Below are positions 1-12,200 of a stretch of DNA of 64,000 nt, piece after piece. Every line of letters begins with the position of its first letter. The stretch's first letter is position 1. The DNA is from Apium graveolens (taxonomy: Eukaryota; Streptophyta; Magnoliopsida; Apiales; Apiaceae): NCBI RefSeq assembly GCF_009905375.1, contig NC_133647.1, positions 82,409,742 to 82,473,741 of the forward strand. The letters are read 5' to 3'. A model generated the notes under the pieces. That model saw nothing but the letters and a program-made list of their open reading frames with translations, had not been told where the DNA came from and did no database searches. Position numbers and translations under genes: made by a program.

Positions 1-1833
1 ATTTATTGAGTTAAGAACATGATAAGTGAATTGAGTAACATAACATCGTGTCCTGACTGATGCTGGAATTTAGTTTGATTGATAGATTATTGATTGAAAT
101 AGAATAACAGGGGGGTGGTTTAATAAATAGACGAGATAATGTCAGATTTTTTATAAGGGTTTGGTCAAGCGTTGATTTATAGAATATTATGTTTAAAATG
201 GTTCGATTGAAAGATAGAGTCTCTGCATAATTACGTGATAAGGGATATCTGATAAGTTTAAAGAATTTATATGAGGTGAATTCTGATTATATGATAAGGA
301 TTTATTGGTATACGTGGCATGTATATGCGAAGGGTTATAGCTCCGGGGTTTGATAATTATTAGTTAAAGTCCATAGACTGTTTAGTGATTATAGTATTGT
401 AATATTCTCGTAAAGGGTCGGGAAGAGACGTGCAATGTCGAAGACCTATAGAAGGTCAAATGGTATCAGAAAGCGAATAACAATAAGTCGAGAAAACAAC
501 AATGTATGGTGACTAGAGTACAGTCAGAGGTTATCCTTGAGTTATGATATGCGTAGATTATGGAATATGAAGTATGAGACTGAGCTGTGAGTTAGAATCG
601 GATTTAAGGCAGGTTACTAAAATCTTTCTTATATATGTTGCAAAGATTTGATGTTTCCTTCATGACTACGATATTATGTTTATGTTGTGAACCACCCCTA
701 TTAAACCTTTACTTCTGAGAATGAAACCCATGATTCCTTTCTACCTTCAAGTTCTGAAAAGCCAAACATTGTATCATATCCTATGAACACATACCCTACG
801 ATACGATACCACTTCGAAATTACCAGATACCTTTCATTCAAAAAATACACACCCTTGTATACCTGATTTCATTTCATGAAAACCAAACCTTTATTATTAC
901 AAGGTTGAAACTGAAACTCTTTTCATACATTATTTGATTATCAAATGCAATGTTGTTTTAGTTAAATGTTTTTACAATTGTTGATTATGATTGAGTTTAT
1001 GAATATGAATGTTTTATTTGAATTGAATTATTAGAATTGGATTGTTTTATAAAATATGTTGACTAGATTCGTGGTCAATTGTAGGCCAAAGTGTGCCTTG
1101 GATGCAGTATAAAGAACACTGATGTGTGCCATATTCGGGGTTAGTGTGTGACTGATCAGTAGCCTAACCTTTGGTTTTAGTTAAAATGATATAAGTCTAG
1201 TTCTATAATTCTTTTGAAGGATTGAATTTTCCTAGTTTTCAATTGATTTAGAGGTTGATAAATTCTTTTATATAATACCCTGAGCTTATGAATTCTTGAT
1301 AAACTATTTCAGATTGTTATTATTTTACTGGTACCTGCTGAGCATTGTTGCTCACCCTTGCTTTTCTTATAACCATTTCAGAAAGGCTTAAAAATGTGTT
1401 GCTCGAGTTCGATAACATTTAAGGATAAATGTGTGCGAAGAGTATGGGTGGTTAAGTTATCCAGATGTCAATAAAGGTTTCCATGGAAATTGATGATGAA
1501 GGTTCGAGTTAGAGTTGTTTATTGAGATTCAGTTGTAAATCAGGTTTGTAAACAAAGTAGTAACGATTCTTCTTATCGAAGATGACTTGAAGTTGTAAGG
1601 GATTTTATTTTTTAATAATAATGGTTGATTCTAATTTTAATTTTATAACATGTATGCGATCATGTTTTTAGGGGGTTAAACTGTTTTCTTTTAAAGTCTT
1701 TTCAAATGTTCAGGTTTTTAAATTCTTTGATTTTTATTATCATTTCAAAAATACAGGTCTTCAAAAGTATTTTAAAAAGTGGTTTTCGTGTGATGGCGTC
1801 AAATCCAGACCCCCGAATTTGAGGGACGTCATA
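1..1833 (+). mobile_element. 3' part of a long chromovirus-type LTR (family R, copy R1)
   Basis: Noncoding, AT-rich. Bases 1-812 match 7121-7933 at roughly 95% by eye, in the same orientation. The end around 1800-1833 (a run of C, a T-rich stretch, then GAGGGACGTCATA) resembles the end of the complete solo LTR at 30671-35065 (TTTAGGGGCGTTACA). It also holds the TTGCTGAGC / GCTCA hairpin-like motif near 1334-1354 that the other gypsy LTRs here share. I read it as the 3' portion of an LTR whose start lies outside the window. No primer binding site follows, so it may be a 3' or solo LTR. The exact right boundary is uncertain by a few bases. Confidence 0.7.
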
Positions 1834-1869
1834 TGTAGGCTCCTCTAGAAACATGATGCATCGTTTTTT

Positions 1870-2400
1870 AATTAAGGCTAATTAGTGGAATACAGTTTAT
1901 AATTGGTGTATATTAAGGTTAATTAATAACTTATGCTCAATAATTAGGCCCGATTAGGGTCAATTTGCTCCAATTATCCGTCATTAGGGCTGATTAGCGG
2001 AATATAATTTATAATTAGCTTGTATTAAGATTAATTAACAACTTACGCTCAATAATTAGCCCCGATAAGGCCGATTAGCCGCGATTATGGCCAATTAGCA
2101 TAATATAGTTTATAACTAGCCTATATTAAGGTTAATTAATAACTTACGCTCAATAATTAGCCTCAATTAGGAACGAGTGGCCGCGATTAAGGCCATTTAA
2201 TGTAATATAATTTATCATTAACATGTATTAAGGTTAATTAACAACTTACGCTGTATAATTAGCCTGATTAGGGTGAATTAGCCGCGATTATGGACAATTA
2301 GTATAGTTTATCTAAAAATTAGGCTATGTTAAGCCAAAATAGCAGCTATTATCCTTAAATTAGCCCTGATTAGGGTCGGTTAGTGGCTGACACCTTACAA
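1870..2400. repeat. Tandem repeat, about 101-113 bp unit, about 5 diverged copies
   Basis: The phrase TTAAGGTTAATTAA followed by AACTTACGCTCAATAATTAG recurs at about 1913, 2026, 2127 and 2228, that is at spacings of about 113, 101 and 101 bp. Between these anchors each unit carries variants of CGATTAGGG and GCCGCGATTA and a TATAATTTATAATTAG stretch. Copies differ by substitutions and small indels, so the array is old. It lies directly downstream of the R1 LTR end and upstream of a gypsy 3' UTR. It could be the internal tandem repeat often found near the 3' end of large gypsy elements, or a satellite seed. Confidence 0.75.
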
Positions 2401-2797
2401 ATTGAAATTGACGAAGGTTAAAAGGTGATACTTACGGGTAATGTACTTTATCTGCTGGGTTGCGGGCGGGCATTTTACCAAAGGTTTCTAATATAAGCCA
2501 GAAGTAGCTTATAAGCCGGAAGACAAACATGCAAGTACTACATCACATTCAAAGCTTTTGACAGAATTTGGGAAATTTCTCAAGCAAGAGTTCATGACTC
2601 TTTATTCAGTTATCCTCGTAAAGGCCCAAAAAGTGAAATATCACTTAATAATGAAAAAGTAATTGTAAATGTGTAAGTCGCTCCACACTTCATAATATGA
2701 CTTAACCCAATAAGGGACGGAATTACCCCCAAGTCATAATTAGACCATTATAACTTCCACGAAAGCTTGAGAAGTTTTACAAGGAGTTGGGGGCAAA
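2401..2797 (+). mobile_element. 3' untranslated region and polypurine tract of a gypsy-type element
   Basis: Noncoding stretch that ends in a purine-rich tract at 2781-2797 (AAGGAGTTGGGGGCAAA), directly followed by TGATATGG. A polypurine tract immediately before a TG dinucleotide is the standard signature of the junction between internal region and 3' LTR, where plus-strand DNA synthesis is primed. No coding homology was seen in this stretch, so the lineage is not established. An Ogre/Retand- or Athila-like element is possible from the style of the tract, but this is inference. Confidence 0.5.
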
Positions 2798-3385
2798 TGA
2801 TATGGATGAATATTAATTCGTAAAGACACAATTATTGCTGAATTAATTGTGTCCTAAAATTGACTGGTCAAACCCGTGACGCCATGGCCCAAAGTAGGTC
2901 ATTATGGCCATGGTCCAATATGAGTCTTTATAGTCCGAGTGGACTGTGATCACCACGACCCAAAGTGGGCCGTGTATCCCACGGCCCCGAATCAGCTACG
3001 TGATAGGCCAGCCAAGCAAACCTGAGAGTGAGGTCCACATCGTATCCAATATGGAAATAGACTCCTCCTAGGAAGTATATAGAATCCACCGCCTAGGAGA
3101 GTCTTACTTACCATCTAAGTACAAGACTTGTCCACCAAGTCTCCCTACCTCAGTCTAACCCTAGACTCAACATCTGTATAAAGGGCTCTACCCCTCAATC
3201 TAAAACTATGTTTTTGGATTGATTCTCTACAACACACAGATACGTAAGCATCTTATGATGGCAATTAGTTCCCACCACGAGAACAACCATTAAAGCTCAA
3301 CAACCCTAGCATTAGTTGTAATCATAACCCTAGTTTTTATTCCACAACATTTACCTTGAGTAGTCATCCACTATTATCAGTGCAT
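2798..3385 (+). mobile_element. Putative 3' LTR of a gypsy-type element
   Basis: Starts with TG directly after the polypurine tract. It contains GGCCATGG-type short repeats (about 2880-2990), a TATA box at 3177-3184 with a transcript start likely some 30 bp downstream, and AACCCTAG-rich sequence at 3300-3345, all usual for plant LTRs. The right end is not defined: copia A coding sequence is readable from about 3386, so the LTR is either complete and ends near a CA at about 3380, or is cut there. I found no second copy in the window to check the boundaries. Confidence 0.45.
3177..3184 (+). promoter_or_regulatory. TATA box of the putative LTR at 2798-3385
   Basis: TATAAAGG in a C/T-rich context inside the LTR, well placed to be its U3 promoter. 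Assigned from sequence and context only. Confidence 0.4.
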
Positions 3386-4040
3386 ATCTCTTTTTAGAAA
3401 TGGACATGGAATTTACAGGACCAAACAAATCTATGTGGATAAGTTATAGAGGAGCATTAATAGAATTCAAAGACTTGCTTTTGTGACTTGATCTTTTCAT
3501 TTTTCCTTTCCGACAAGCTTCACAGACTTCATCTTGGACAAACTCCAAGGTTGGCATGTCTTTAAGCAATTCTCTTGTCATAAGAAGGTTGATTGATTTG
3601 AAGTTTAAATGAGAGAGCTTTTTGTGCCAAAGTTTGCTTTGTTCACTTGATATCTTAGTGTAGAACTAACACACTTTGTCCTTACTTTTTGAGTTCATGT
3701 CTAGAACGAAAAGGGTTTTTTTTCTTACTACTTTGAGAGCGATTTCACTAGTCTTCTTGCTTGTGATTGGGCAATCTTCTTTTCCAAATATAACTTTAAA
3801 ACCATAATCTGTAAATTGACTAACACTTAGAAGATTAACAGCTAGTCCTCCAACTAGTGCTACATTTTAAATGACAATATTTCCATAAATTAAATTGCCA
3901 TATCCTATTGTGAATATCCTATTGTGAATCCCTTGATATTGTCCCTAAAGGTCACCAAAGGGCCAGCCATCTCCTCAAACTGTGATAACAAGGCTTTATC
4001 ACCTGTCATGTGCCTGAAACATCCACTATGAATCATTAAC
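3386..4040 (-). pseudogene. Copia A pol fragment: protease/GAG-pre-integrase region and start of integrase
   Basis: Read on the minus strand, about 3996-4035 encodes HSGCFRHMTGDKA, the protease-side motif of SIRE-type copia polyproteins (the usual DSGCSRHMTG; D is replaced by H here). At about 3386-3440 the strand encodes HIDLFGPVN, the first conserved block of the copia integrase core. The sequence between fits the GAG-pre-integrase region, with several stops. The element is cut at 3386, so the integrase catalytic triad, reverse transcriptase and RNase H are absent. It is an old, truncated copy of the same lineage as copia D. Confidence 0.75.
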
Positions 4041-5475
4041 AAGACCTTATTCTTCTTGCTCTCCACATAATACGGTTTAAGTATTTTTAGCTACCCAAGC
4101 AGTGTTGAGCACATTACTCTTCTTTACAGAGTTACCAAGAGTAAAACTTGAGCAATCAAAAGAAACAGTTTCTTAAGATGATTAGCATTTTTATTTTTGA
4201 CCTCAATGCCAAGATTGATTTCTTTTAGATCTTTTTTTAACCTATGACAGCTAGTCATAACCTTCATGTTGCAAGGTATGCAATCAAACTTATCACAAAA
4301 AGAATAAGTATCATCTGTTTGTGCTTGATTGTACTTGCATGAGCTATACTTTGGCTCACTAACAGTCTTTGTACAAAGATGAGTTGGATGATTTGTTGAG
4401 CCACATTTATGACATTATTTCCTAGGGGCATCCGCAACATAAACATAATTGTTTCTTTTGTTGACTCCAATTTTCCCATTTCTTTTTTTCTTCTTCACTT
4501 TGCTTTCATTCTTTGCTTCAGTTTGAGGTATCTTGGTTACTGGACTAGTCTCAGGCTTTTTCTCACTTTCAGTGTTGCTAGTTGATTTTACATTTTTTTC
4601 TTGCTTTCATCTTTATCTGCAATTTCTCTCTTCATGATAAGCTCTTCTTCACTGAAGTTCACCTCCAACTCTTCTTCGTTGTTCTTATGCTTAATATATT
4701 GTATAACTTGAGTCTGAGATTTAGTTTCATTTTCAAAATATTTTTCTGATCATTAGCTATCAAGGCACTTGATACATCCACAACATGTCCTTGACTCAGC
4801 TTTAATGATTTTCTCTAAATCATCTCCAGCTCATAGGTTTTAAGAATACCATATAAAACTTTAAAAGTTATTCTCCCTAGATCTCTCTGTTCTCTTATTG
4901 TAGAGGTCTTTTGTTCCAAATGGTCAGAAAGAGTGAGTAAGAACTTTAGGTTGATCTCCTCAGCTTCATAGAACTTGTCATGCAGTAGCAAGTCATTTAT
5001 CAATTCATTAAACCTTTCAAAAACCTCAGTAATGCCTTTTTAAGGTTTAGCCATGAAACCCTCATATTGTGAGATCTGAATTCTTCTCTGGCTTGACCTC
5101 ACTTCCTCAGTACCTTTACACAGAATATCTATTTTCTCCCATATTTGCTTAGATGACTCATACTTGATAATATTGTTATACATGACATAATCAAGAGATT
5201 CAATTAGAATGAGTTGTAAGCTACTGTCAAGTGAAACTTTCTTTTTTCTGTTCACTGTATGTAGATGGATTTTAGGAGCATAGTGACTAGGATTGACTTT
5301 ATCACTTTCAGTTGCTTCAGGTACCCTTATCATAGGAATAAAGGGTCCATGCTTGAAAATTTTAAGATATAGTTAATAGCCACCTGATGAACAACATTAT
5401 CTTCTTCTTCCATAGAGTGTATTTTAGTTTGTCAAAGAGAGGGATCCTGATACTGCTAAATTTTTGTCCACTCAT
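4041..5475 (-). pseudogene. Copia A (SIRE type) gag pseudogene
   Basis: The likely start is the ATG at 5473-5475, about 35 bp inside the primer binding site; the first residues, MSGQKFSSIRIPLFD, match the style of the gag starts of copia C (28231) and D (41111). The conserved gag core lies at 5333-5040 and 5003-4815, with an in-frame stop between. A CCHC zinc knuckle (CHKCGSTNHPTHLC) lies near 4360-4410. At least four stops break the frame. The gag protein would have formed the virus-like particle and bound RNA. Nothing here can make a full product. Confidence 0.75.
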
Positions 5476-5510
5476 GCTTCCAATATCTAATCTGTTTACT
5501 TTCAGATTTT

Positions 5511-5522
5511 GCTCTGATACCA
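5511..5522 (-). other. Primer binding site of copia A (initiator tRNA-Met)
   Basis: GCTCTGATACCA on the plus strand, i.e. TGGTATCAGAGC on the element strand, complementary to the 3' end of plant initiator methionine tRNA. The two-base AG spacer to the LTR end (5525) is the same as in copia B and C. Confidence 0.85.
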
Positions 5523-5524
5523 CT

Positions 5525-5635
5525 TGTTCGGTATTAATTTTTCACTGGGGTGAATGTGTTTTATTGATTTTACTTACTTAAAAACTATGTTTGAATATTT
5601 TCAAGATAATCAAGTTGAATGTTTTTGTTAGGTCC
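5525..5635 (-). mobile_element. Truncated 5' LTR of copia A
   Basis: Begins TGTTCGG immediately outside the PBS and its two-base spacer, as expected for the inner end of a minus-strand 5' LTR. Only about 111 bp remain before another LTR terminus starts at 5636. Confidence 0.55.
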
Positions 5636-5750
5636 AAAAGGTACATATAGAGGGGGTGAATGTATGTTTTTTATTTTCTAAAATAAATTGTAGCGGAATA
5701 TCAAAACTAAAATGAAATAAATACACAAAGAGATTATGGGTAAATATTCT
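5636..5750 (-). mobile_element. Fragment of a further copia LTR
   Basis: Starts TGTTAGGTCCAAAAGG and continues with a G-run plus TGAATG. This is the same layout as the terminus of the copia B LTR (TGTTAGGCC, then GAAGGGGGTT). About 115 bp remain before the next LTR terminus at 5751. No coding part belongs to it here. Confidence 0.45.
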
Positions 5751-6459
5751 TGTTAGGCCTCAATGATACTATAGAAGGGGGTTTAATATAGTATCTACAA
5801 TCAATTCGATTATGAACACAAGTATGTAACAGAATACAAGTTCATTCAATATATCAAACTCTGTTACAGTAGGTTTAATCTACTCTCTCAGTGATGTATG
5901 ATATCACTAAGAGCTGTTAGGGATATAATAGAATAATATTCCCAAGAATGATAACACATATAGTGTAAAGCCTAAGCTGTGTTTATATAGTACACAGTTA
6001 CAAGATATCTGGCTATTTTGGATGTCATTAGGATTTGATGTGCCATCAGGATTTGATGCCCATCAGTATCTACAGAAACATCAGTATTTGAAGACAGTCT
6101 GTTGTGAAGATTAAGTCTGTTCCTTATTTTGAGGGATGGATATCTGTTCATTCTGAGTGATAGGACTTTGTATATTCAGTTAGAGATTTGTATCATTTTC
6201 TGTTAGTAATTGATAATGCATATCCGAGACTGATTTGTAGCAGCTGTGTATTATATAAACACGGTTTAGGTCATCATATAGTGATTAACTCGAGCATTGT
6301 ACGACCTAGCAGCTCTCAAGAATATCAGTATTTCTTGAGATAGTTTGTAACAGTTTTTTATCAAAAATATAAAGAACTGTTATATTTTAATACTTGTTCG
6401 AAACATTTATACAATTATATTCAACCCCCCTTAAATAATCGTATCTTTACTGGGCAACA
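5751..6459. mobile_element. Two copia LTR arms in opposite orientation, fused tail to tail
   Basis: The left arm (5751 to about 5997) matches the copia B LTR at 23946-24200 at about 90%, in the minus orientation. The right arm (about 5998-6459), when reverse-complemented, begins TGTTGCCC, then an AAGGGGGGTTGAATATAA stretch, and carries the same CTGTGTTTATATAGTACACAG-like block; it is therefore a related LTR in the plus orientation ending at CAACA. The unit is bounded by TGTT and AACA, and flanked by ATTCT (5746-5750) and ATTCA (6460-6464). It could be a recombination product of two LTRs or a foldback-like derivative. Confidence 0.6.
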
Positions 6460-6465
6460 ATTCAT

Positions 6466-7933
6466 TTACTCAATTAATTTTATCTGTAAATAGTTAAATA
6501 AAATGTAAATATTTATAATTAAGCTAAATAATGATTTAAAATTTATTCTGAGATTTTGAAAATTATATTAAGGTATTTAAAATTCAATTAATATTATTAT
6601 TAATTGATTTATTCTTATTTTATTCGTATAAAATAGACCATTTCTCCATTTAATACGGAACGAACGCATATACACTCAAAAAAAATATTCCGCTTTTATT
6701 CAAAATAATTTTGAGACTTAAAATATTTCGAAAGGTCGCTTAATTTTGTAAGCATTTTTGAGTCACGTAAATATCAAAAAGTTGTATTTCGACTCGGTTT
6801 CAGTTTTAAACATACCGAGTCGAATATTGTGATAAACTGAGCCATATGTTATATGAATTATGTGATACATGGAATAGGTGTTTACATGTTATATGAATTA
6901 TTTGTTGATAAGAGTGTGAGAAAACTGGTTTAATCGTATCTTCTTATCTGTAATTCGGATTTAGACGAAACGAAAAATGATTAGAAGCTGATATTGTCTA
7001 TATTAATATTTTGTAATAAAATGATTGAGTCGGAAATGCGAGTTCATGTCATTGGGTATGCATAATGTGACTATATGTGATCTGATTATGTATTAATTGA
7101 TGATTAGGTGAAGTATATATTTATTTATTGAGTTAAGAACATGATAAGTGAATTGAGTAACATAACATCGTGTCCTGATTGATGTTGGAATTTAGTTTGA
7201 TTGATAGATTATTGATTGAAATAGAATAATAGGTGGATGGTTTAATAAATAGACGAGATAATGTAAGATTTCTTATAGGGGTTTGGTCAAGCGTTGATTT
7301 ATAAAATATTGTGTTTAAAATGGTTCGATTGAAAGATAGAGTCAAAGCATAATTACGTGATAAGGGATATCTGATAAGTTTAAAGAAGTTATATGAGTTG
7401 AATTCTGATTATATGATAAGAATTTATTGGTATACGTGGCATGTATATGCGAAGGGTTATAGCTCCGGGGTTTGATAATTATTAGTTAAAGTCCATAGAC
7501 TGTTTAGTGATTATAGTATTGTGATATTCTCGTAAATGGTCCGGAAGAGACGTCCAATGTCGAAGACGTACAGAAGGTCAAATGGTATCACAAAGTGAAT
7601 AATGAATAAGTCGAGAAAGCAATAATGTATGGTGAATAGAGTATAGTCATAGGTTATTCATGAGTTATGATATTTGTAGATTATGGAATATGAAGTATGA
7701 GACTGAGCTGTGAGTTAGAATCGGATATAAGGCAAGTTACTAAATTCTTTCTTATATATGTTGTAAAGATTTGATGTTTCTTTCATGACTACGGTATTAT
7801 GTTTATGCGGTGAACCACCCCTGTTAAACCTTTACTTCTGAGAATGAAACCCATGATTCCTTTCTACCTTCAAGTTCTGAAAAGCTAAACACTGTATCAT
7901 ATCCTATGAACACATACCCTACGATACGATACC
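6466..7933 (+). mobile_element. Internal part of a second family R LTR (R2)
   Basis: 6480-6900 aligns with 32780-33220 inside the complete solo LTR: the same A/T-rich block, then GGAACGAACGC, ATATTCCGCTTT, GAGTCAC and GTTATATGAATTAT in the same order. 7121-7933 repeats the first 812 bases of the window. The left boundary touches the fused copia LTRs; the right one is the TGTAATAACCCC start of sequence S, directly after ATACC. It is a truncated copy with no coding content. Confidence 0.7.
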
Positions 7934-9296
7934 TGTAATAACCCCAAAATTTTGGACTTTTTGTAACCCTTATGAATAGTGATTTTGCTGATTATGCTGA
8001 ATAAGAAAACTTTTCATGCCACACTTTGTAGAGGTTCTTTTATTGTTATTCTGAGATCTTATTACTACTCTATATGGTATATAAGTGTATGTAAAGATCG
8101 TCAGAATCTAAATTCGAACACTTTGATTTTTTCCCGAAAATCCACCAGATACCGAAAGAATTGAGTATAAGGTAACATGATAAAAAGGATTTAAATTCAA
8201 GGATTATAAGAGATGATCATAAGAGGAATATAATGAATTGAGAAAGGTTAAGGGAACCCAAGTAATAAGATCCCGGGTATGATCCCTCAAACGATAAACG
8301 AAAACGAAAGTTAAGCGAACCGTATAACAGATCAGCGATCATTAGCCAAGTAATTAGGAGTTAATCAAAGAGGTTAGGGATGATGATGTCATCACACCAA
8401 CAAGAAGAAGACAAGTATGGGAAGATGACATAGGAGGATGACATAAGCATGACAAAAAAGGAAGGAATTGTTGGTTGATTATAAGCCACACAAATTTTAC
8501 CATGGTTAAAAGGTTAATTAACAAAACAAAAGGATATCAACCAAGCCTTTGTATGCACAAAGATCAATAAAACAAAGCAAGCTTCTCCCCCCCCCCTTCA
8601 TCTTCTTCACTTCAAATTTTTCACCAAAATGGTGAATTAGAAATTCAAAACACAAGCTATACTCCATGGAAAATTATAAGGTTTGTTTCTTTGTATCCTA
8701 TATTTCATAACTAAGAAGAGAAAGTAGTTTCAGTGCTTGAATCAAAGGTTTTCTATCTCAAACAAATCATTTTAGTAGAGGGTGAATAGTTTTTTCAAGA
8801 ACTTGAAACTTTTGATCTTGTGTTTTTGTTTAGATATAGCTTTGGTAAGGATTTTCAAGGGTTGTTCCAAGCTCCTTAGTTACTTCTACTCACCAAGGAA
8901 GGTATAATCTCATACCCTAGCCCTAATTTTGAATCTTTAGAGTTTTTATGCTTCGTTTAGTTCTTGGGAAGTATGATTCATGTATATTTAGAGTTGGGTT
9001 GGATTTATAATGAGTTTGGAGTTGTAAATCTTGATTATTGGTTAATGAACTTAAGTATAGCTTTAGTTCATGTTTAGGGGTAGTATAAATTGGAAAATTT
9101 TGAGATGTTGGGACTGTTGTAATGAAGTATGGATGGAGTTTGGTTGTAGTAATGATTGTGGGATTGAATTGTGGTTGATTTGTGGATGATTGGAGTAGTT
9201 AAACTTTGGTAATCGCGTAAACATAGCCGTCGTAATGCCCGATTTACCTTAGACTGTTTTTGTTCTTAACTTCAGGACCCGTGAACTCACTGTTAG
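7934..9296 (+). mobile_element. LTR-like sequence S, left part (split by G1)
   Basis: Starts TGTAATAACCCC, the terminus style of gypsy LTRs here (the solo LTR starts TGTAATATCCC). It abuts R2 and is interrupted at 9296 by G1, with its remainder at 22497-23085. It holds a poly-C run (about 8586-8597), pyrimidine-rich leader-like sequence and no credible coding frame. I infer an LTR or LTR-proximal part of another gypsy element inserted into R2. No second copy exists in the window to fix its ends. Confidence 0.5.
9292..9296 (+). repeat. Left target-site duplication of G1 (GTTAG)
   Basis: GTTAG directly precedes the TGTCACGCC terminus of G1 and recurs directly after its other end (22492-22496). 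A 5-bp duplication is typical of gypsy integrases. Confidence 0.92.
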
Positions 9297-12200
9297 TGTC
9301 ACGCCCCCAACTTAAACAACAAATTAAATATAACTATTACAACATTTTAAAAAGAAGTAAACATAACCAACTCCAAGATCTTACAGTTTAGGATTTGGAA
9401 CAGCCCAACACTACCATCTATTACGACTGATTTTAAATAGCGAGTCCTCACACAAAACTACTATCTCTTATTCTACCTGAGCTCGAACATAAGCATCAGC
9501 ATCACACGTCTTACGGGCATTCTGCTTAAATCCAACCATAGCTGTTAGCTGTAATATCAGGGTAAAGCAAGAAGTGAGCCAAATGCTCAACAAGTGCTAA
9601 ACAATACGATACAAAATATAAATCGAGATATATATTAAAGAATGACAATGGAAAGACATAACCAATGATAACGAGAGATAAAACTATGGGTGAGGGCATC
9701 ATTTTGCTTGTATCAAAACAATTTTAAAATCATATCTTAATCAAAATCATTTTATGACGCTACGGATTACAGCCGGTGATCAGCCGCGAAGTAATCCCGA
9801 ACCTCGCTGGGTTCTAAAACATTAATGGGATCCCTAGGCAACTTTTAAGCCTACAATATAAGTGTGGAAAGGACTCGCGTCTCAGTCTAGATCCACTACT
9901 CAAAGAAAACATTTATCCCCCTTTGGGACTGAAAATCCACATTTTATTTATTTCAAAAACTGATGCCGATTTATGACTGAAAATCTCTTTTAACAGTAAA
10001 TATTTTTATCAAGGGATTATAGTTCAACTCGAAACACGGGAAATATGGTATTAAATCTCAGGGCCATGATCCACTAAACTTTACTCTATTAGGGTAACTG
10101 AAAGGATTTCATATATAAAACCTGGACAAGGAAGTTTAGTGAGGCTATTGGATATTATGAAGGGGTAGTGCCAAACTGGGCTTTAAGCAATGGTTTCTCA
10201 TCAAGGTGCAAGTCCTAGATCATCAAGAAGATAAGCTTCATGAATACTAAGGGTGTTAAGGTATGAAGAATGATCTTTAACTTAGGATATATCAGAATTG
10301 TTAAGCTTTAAAATAAGAAAGAGGGGTATCAATCAATGAGGAACAACTTTGATAAATATCTGGCTTTTAGGTATCGAGGTGAAGTTTCTATAAGGGTTCA
10401 AGCATCAAGGTGAGATATCAGCACTTTAGGAATCATTAGCATGTCAATCAAGAGGATCAATCAAGTATTATAACAACCCTTTATTTTATCATGGCATTCA
10501 TCTTACTTTAATATACTATCATGATAAGACTACTTTGCAATACGTACTCGAGGGTTCATGGCATTTCTATATGATTCAAAGATGAACATAAGATATGTTG
10601 ATTTAAATATATTAAAATGAATCAGGATAGTTGCGTCAATATATATGAACTATTTGTTACACAATTGCAGTGAATACGAAGATAGGTTGAATCACTTGCC
10701 TTGAGAAAGGCTGGTCTGGTCTGACTGGTAGGAGCAACTGGAAGCTTCAATCGACCTTTATGGCAAGTTTTCCCTCATCTCGAGATCATACATAAATAGT
10801 AATAATCCTCATTATAATATATTATCACTAACTTAACCTATTTACAACCCGAATTTAAACACAGATGGCACTTAGGCCTATATGCACTTAATTTATATTC
10901 ACCTTATAAATATAATTATACACACATAGCCACATATACTCACATATGATATATTAATACCAAATAACACCATATACACCATAATGCAACACTAGGCTTG
11001 GATGATCTCGACTCACAACTTAAGTCACTTGGTCGCTAAACTAGACAAAGTCTTCTAATTTTGGCTTCCTAACTCGATTTGCCTTTACTAAACTATCCAA
11101 GACCTATTGACCCTCACTTGGGCCTTTTGCTCTACTGACCTTATACTATCTTACAACTATGGTGGTCAACCTAGATCTCACTCCTAAATATTCTAAAACT
11201 ATGTGTTAAGTGAAAGTGCTCACTGGTGTAAATTTCAGAATGACAACTACGGTTTCTTGAGTGCATTAGACACTCTTAAACTATAAGTTTTCCTTCAAAA
11301 CTCTTACACAAGACTCTCCTGACCTTAGGGAATCTCCCAAACTTGATGTGGCTAAAGGGCCTAGCTTAAAGTCCAAGGTTCCCCTGTTTTCCTGGGCAGA
11401 AATCGCCCTGACTTAAATTAACTTGTGACACATGGTTCTAACTCATATCCTATGAACTATGGCTGGAAAAACTTCTCTGACACTCCCTCTAACTAAGGCC
11501 CAACAGGGCCTAATGAGGGCCTACCCATGACATGGCAAAATCTCACTATTTCTAAGTTGCAACAAAACTGTCCCCTGCTGGACAGATTTTGTGATTCTAC
11601 TTGAGCACCTAACCAAACGACATGCAAACCTCCAACCAACTCCTAAAACCTTTTATATACTCCAAATACTAACTTCTAGTGTCTTGGGCCTCAAAGTGCA
11701 CAACAAATGCTCATTCAAAACTTCCCCATAAACTAGTGCATCAAATCTGGAAAAAAATGAAAACACCAACTAATCCCTTTTCACCTTAACTCCAACTTAA
11801 AAACCAAGCACCCAACTCTTTCCAAAGCAAACCTAGTGTCTTAATGTCCTAAAATAGTGTCTCAACAGAAGGGAAGATCATCCATGCCCAAAAATTAACA
11901 ACATGCAACTAAAAATATGACATGCAACTCATGAAAAACACATAACAAGATTTCGGCTAGGCATAAAGTTTTAAATGCTTGTAAAATCGACTTGCACCTA
12001 TTACTCATCCATAATAATTATGAAATATAACTTGTTTTAACTATTAATAATAAATTTATCATGGAAACAATCTATTTTAACCACACATATTTTGAATTTA
12101 TAGATTTTTAAACATAACAACATGATTTCGAAAAGAGTAACATGCAAAACATGGTTGATCATCATATTAATGTCTTAAAACTAGCATGCATGGCTAAACA

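Noticed and set aside
5746..6464. Reading 5751-6459 as a simple solo LTR with target duplication
   Set aside because: The flanks match at only four of five bases, and the two halves are opposed LTR arms rather than one LTR.
8586..8597. Poly-C runs here and near 58880
   Set aside because: Homopolymers prone to length error; no supporting feature.
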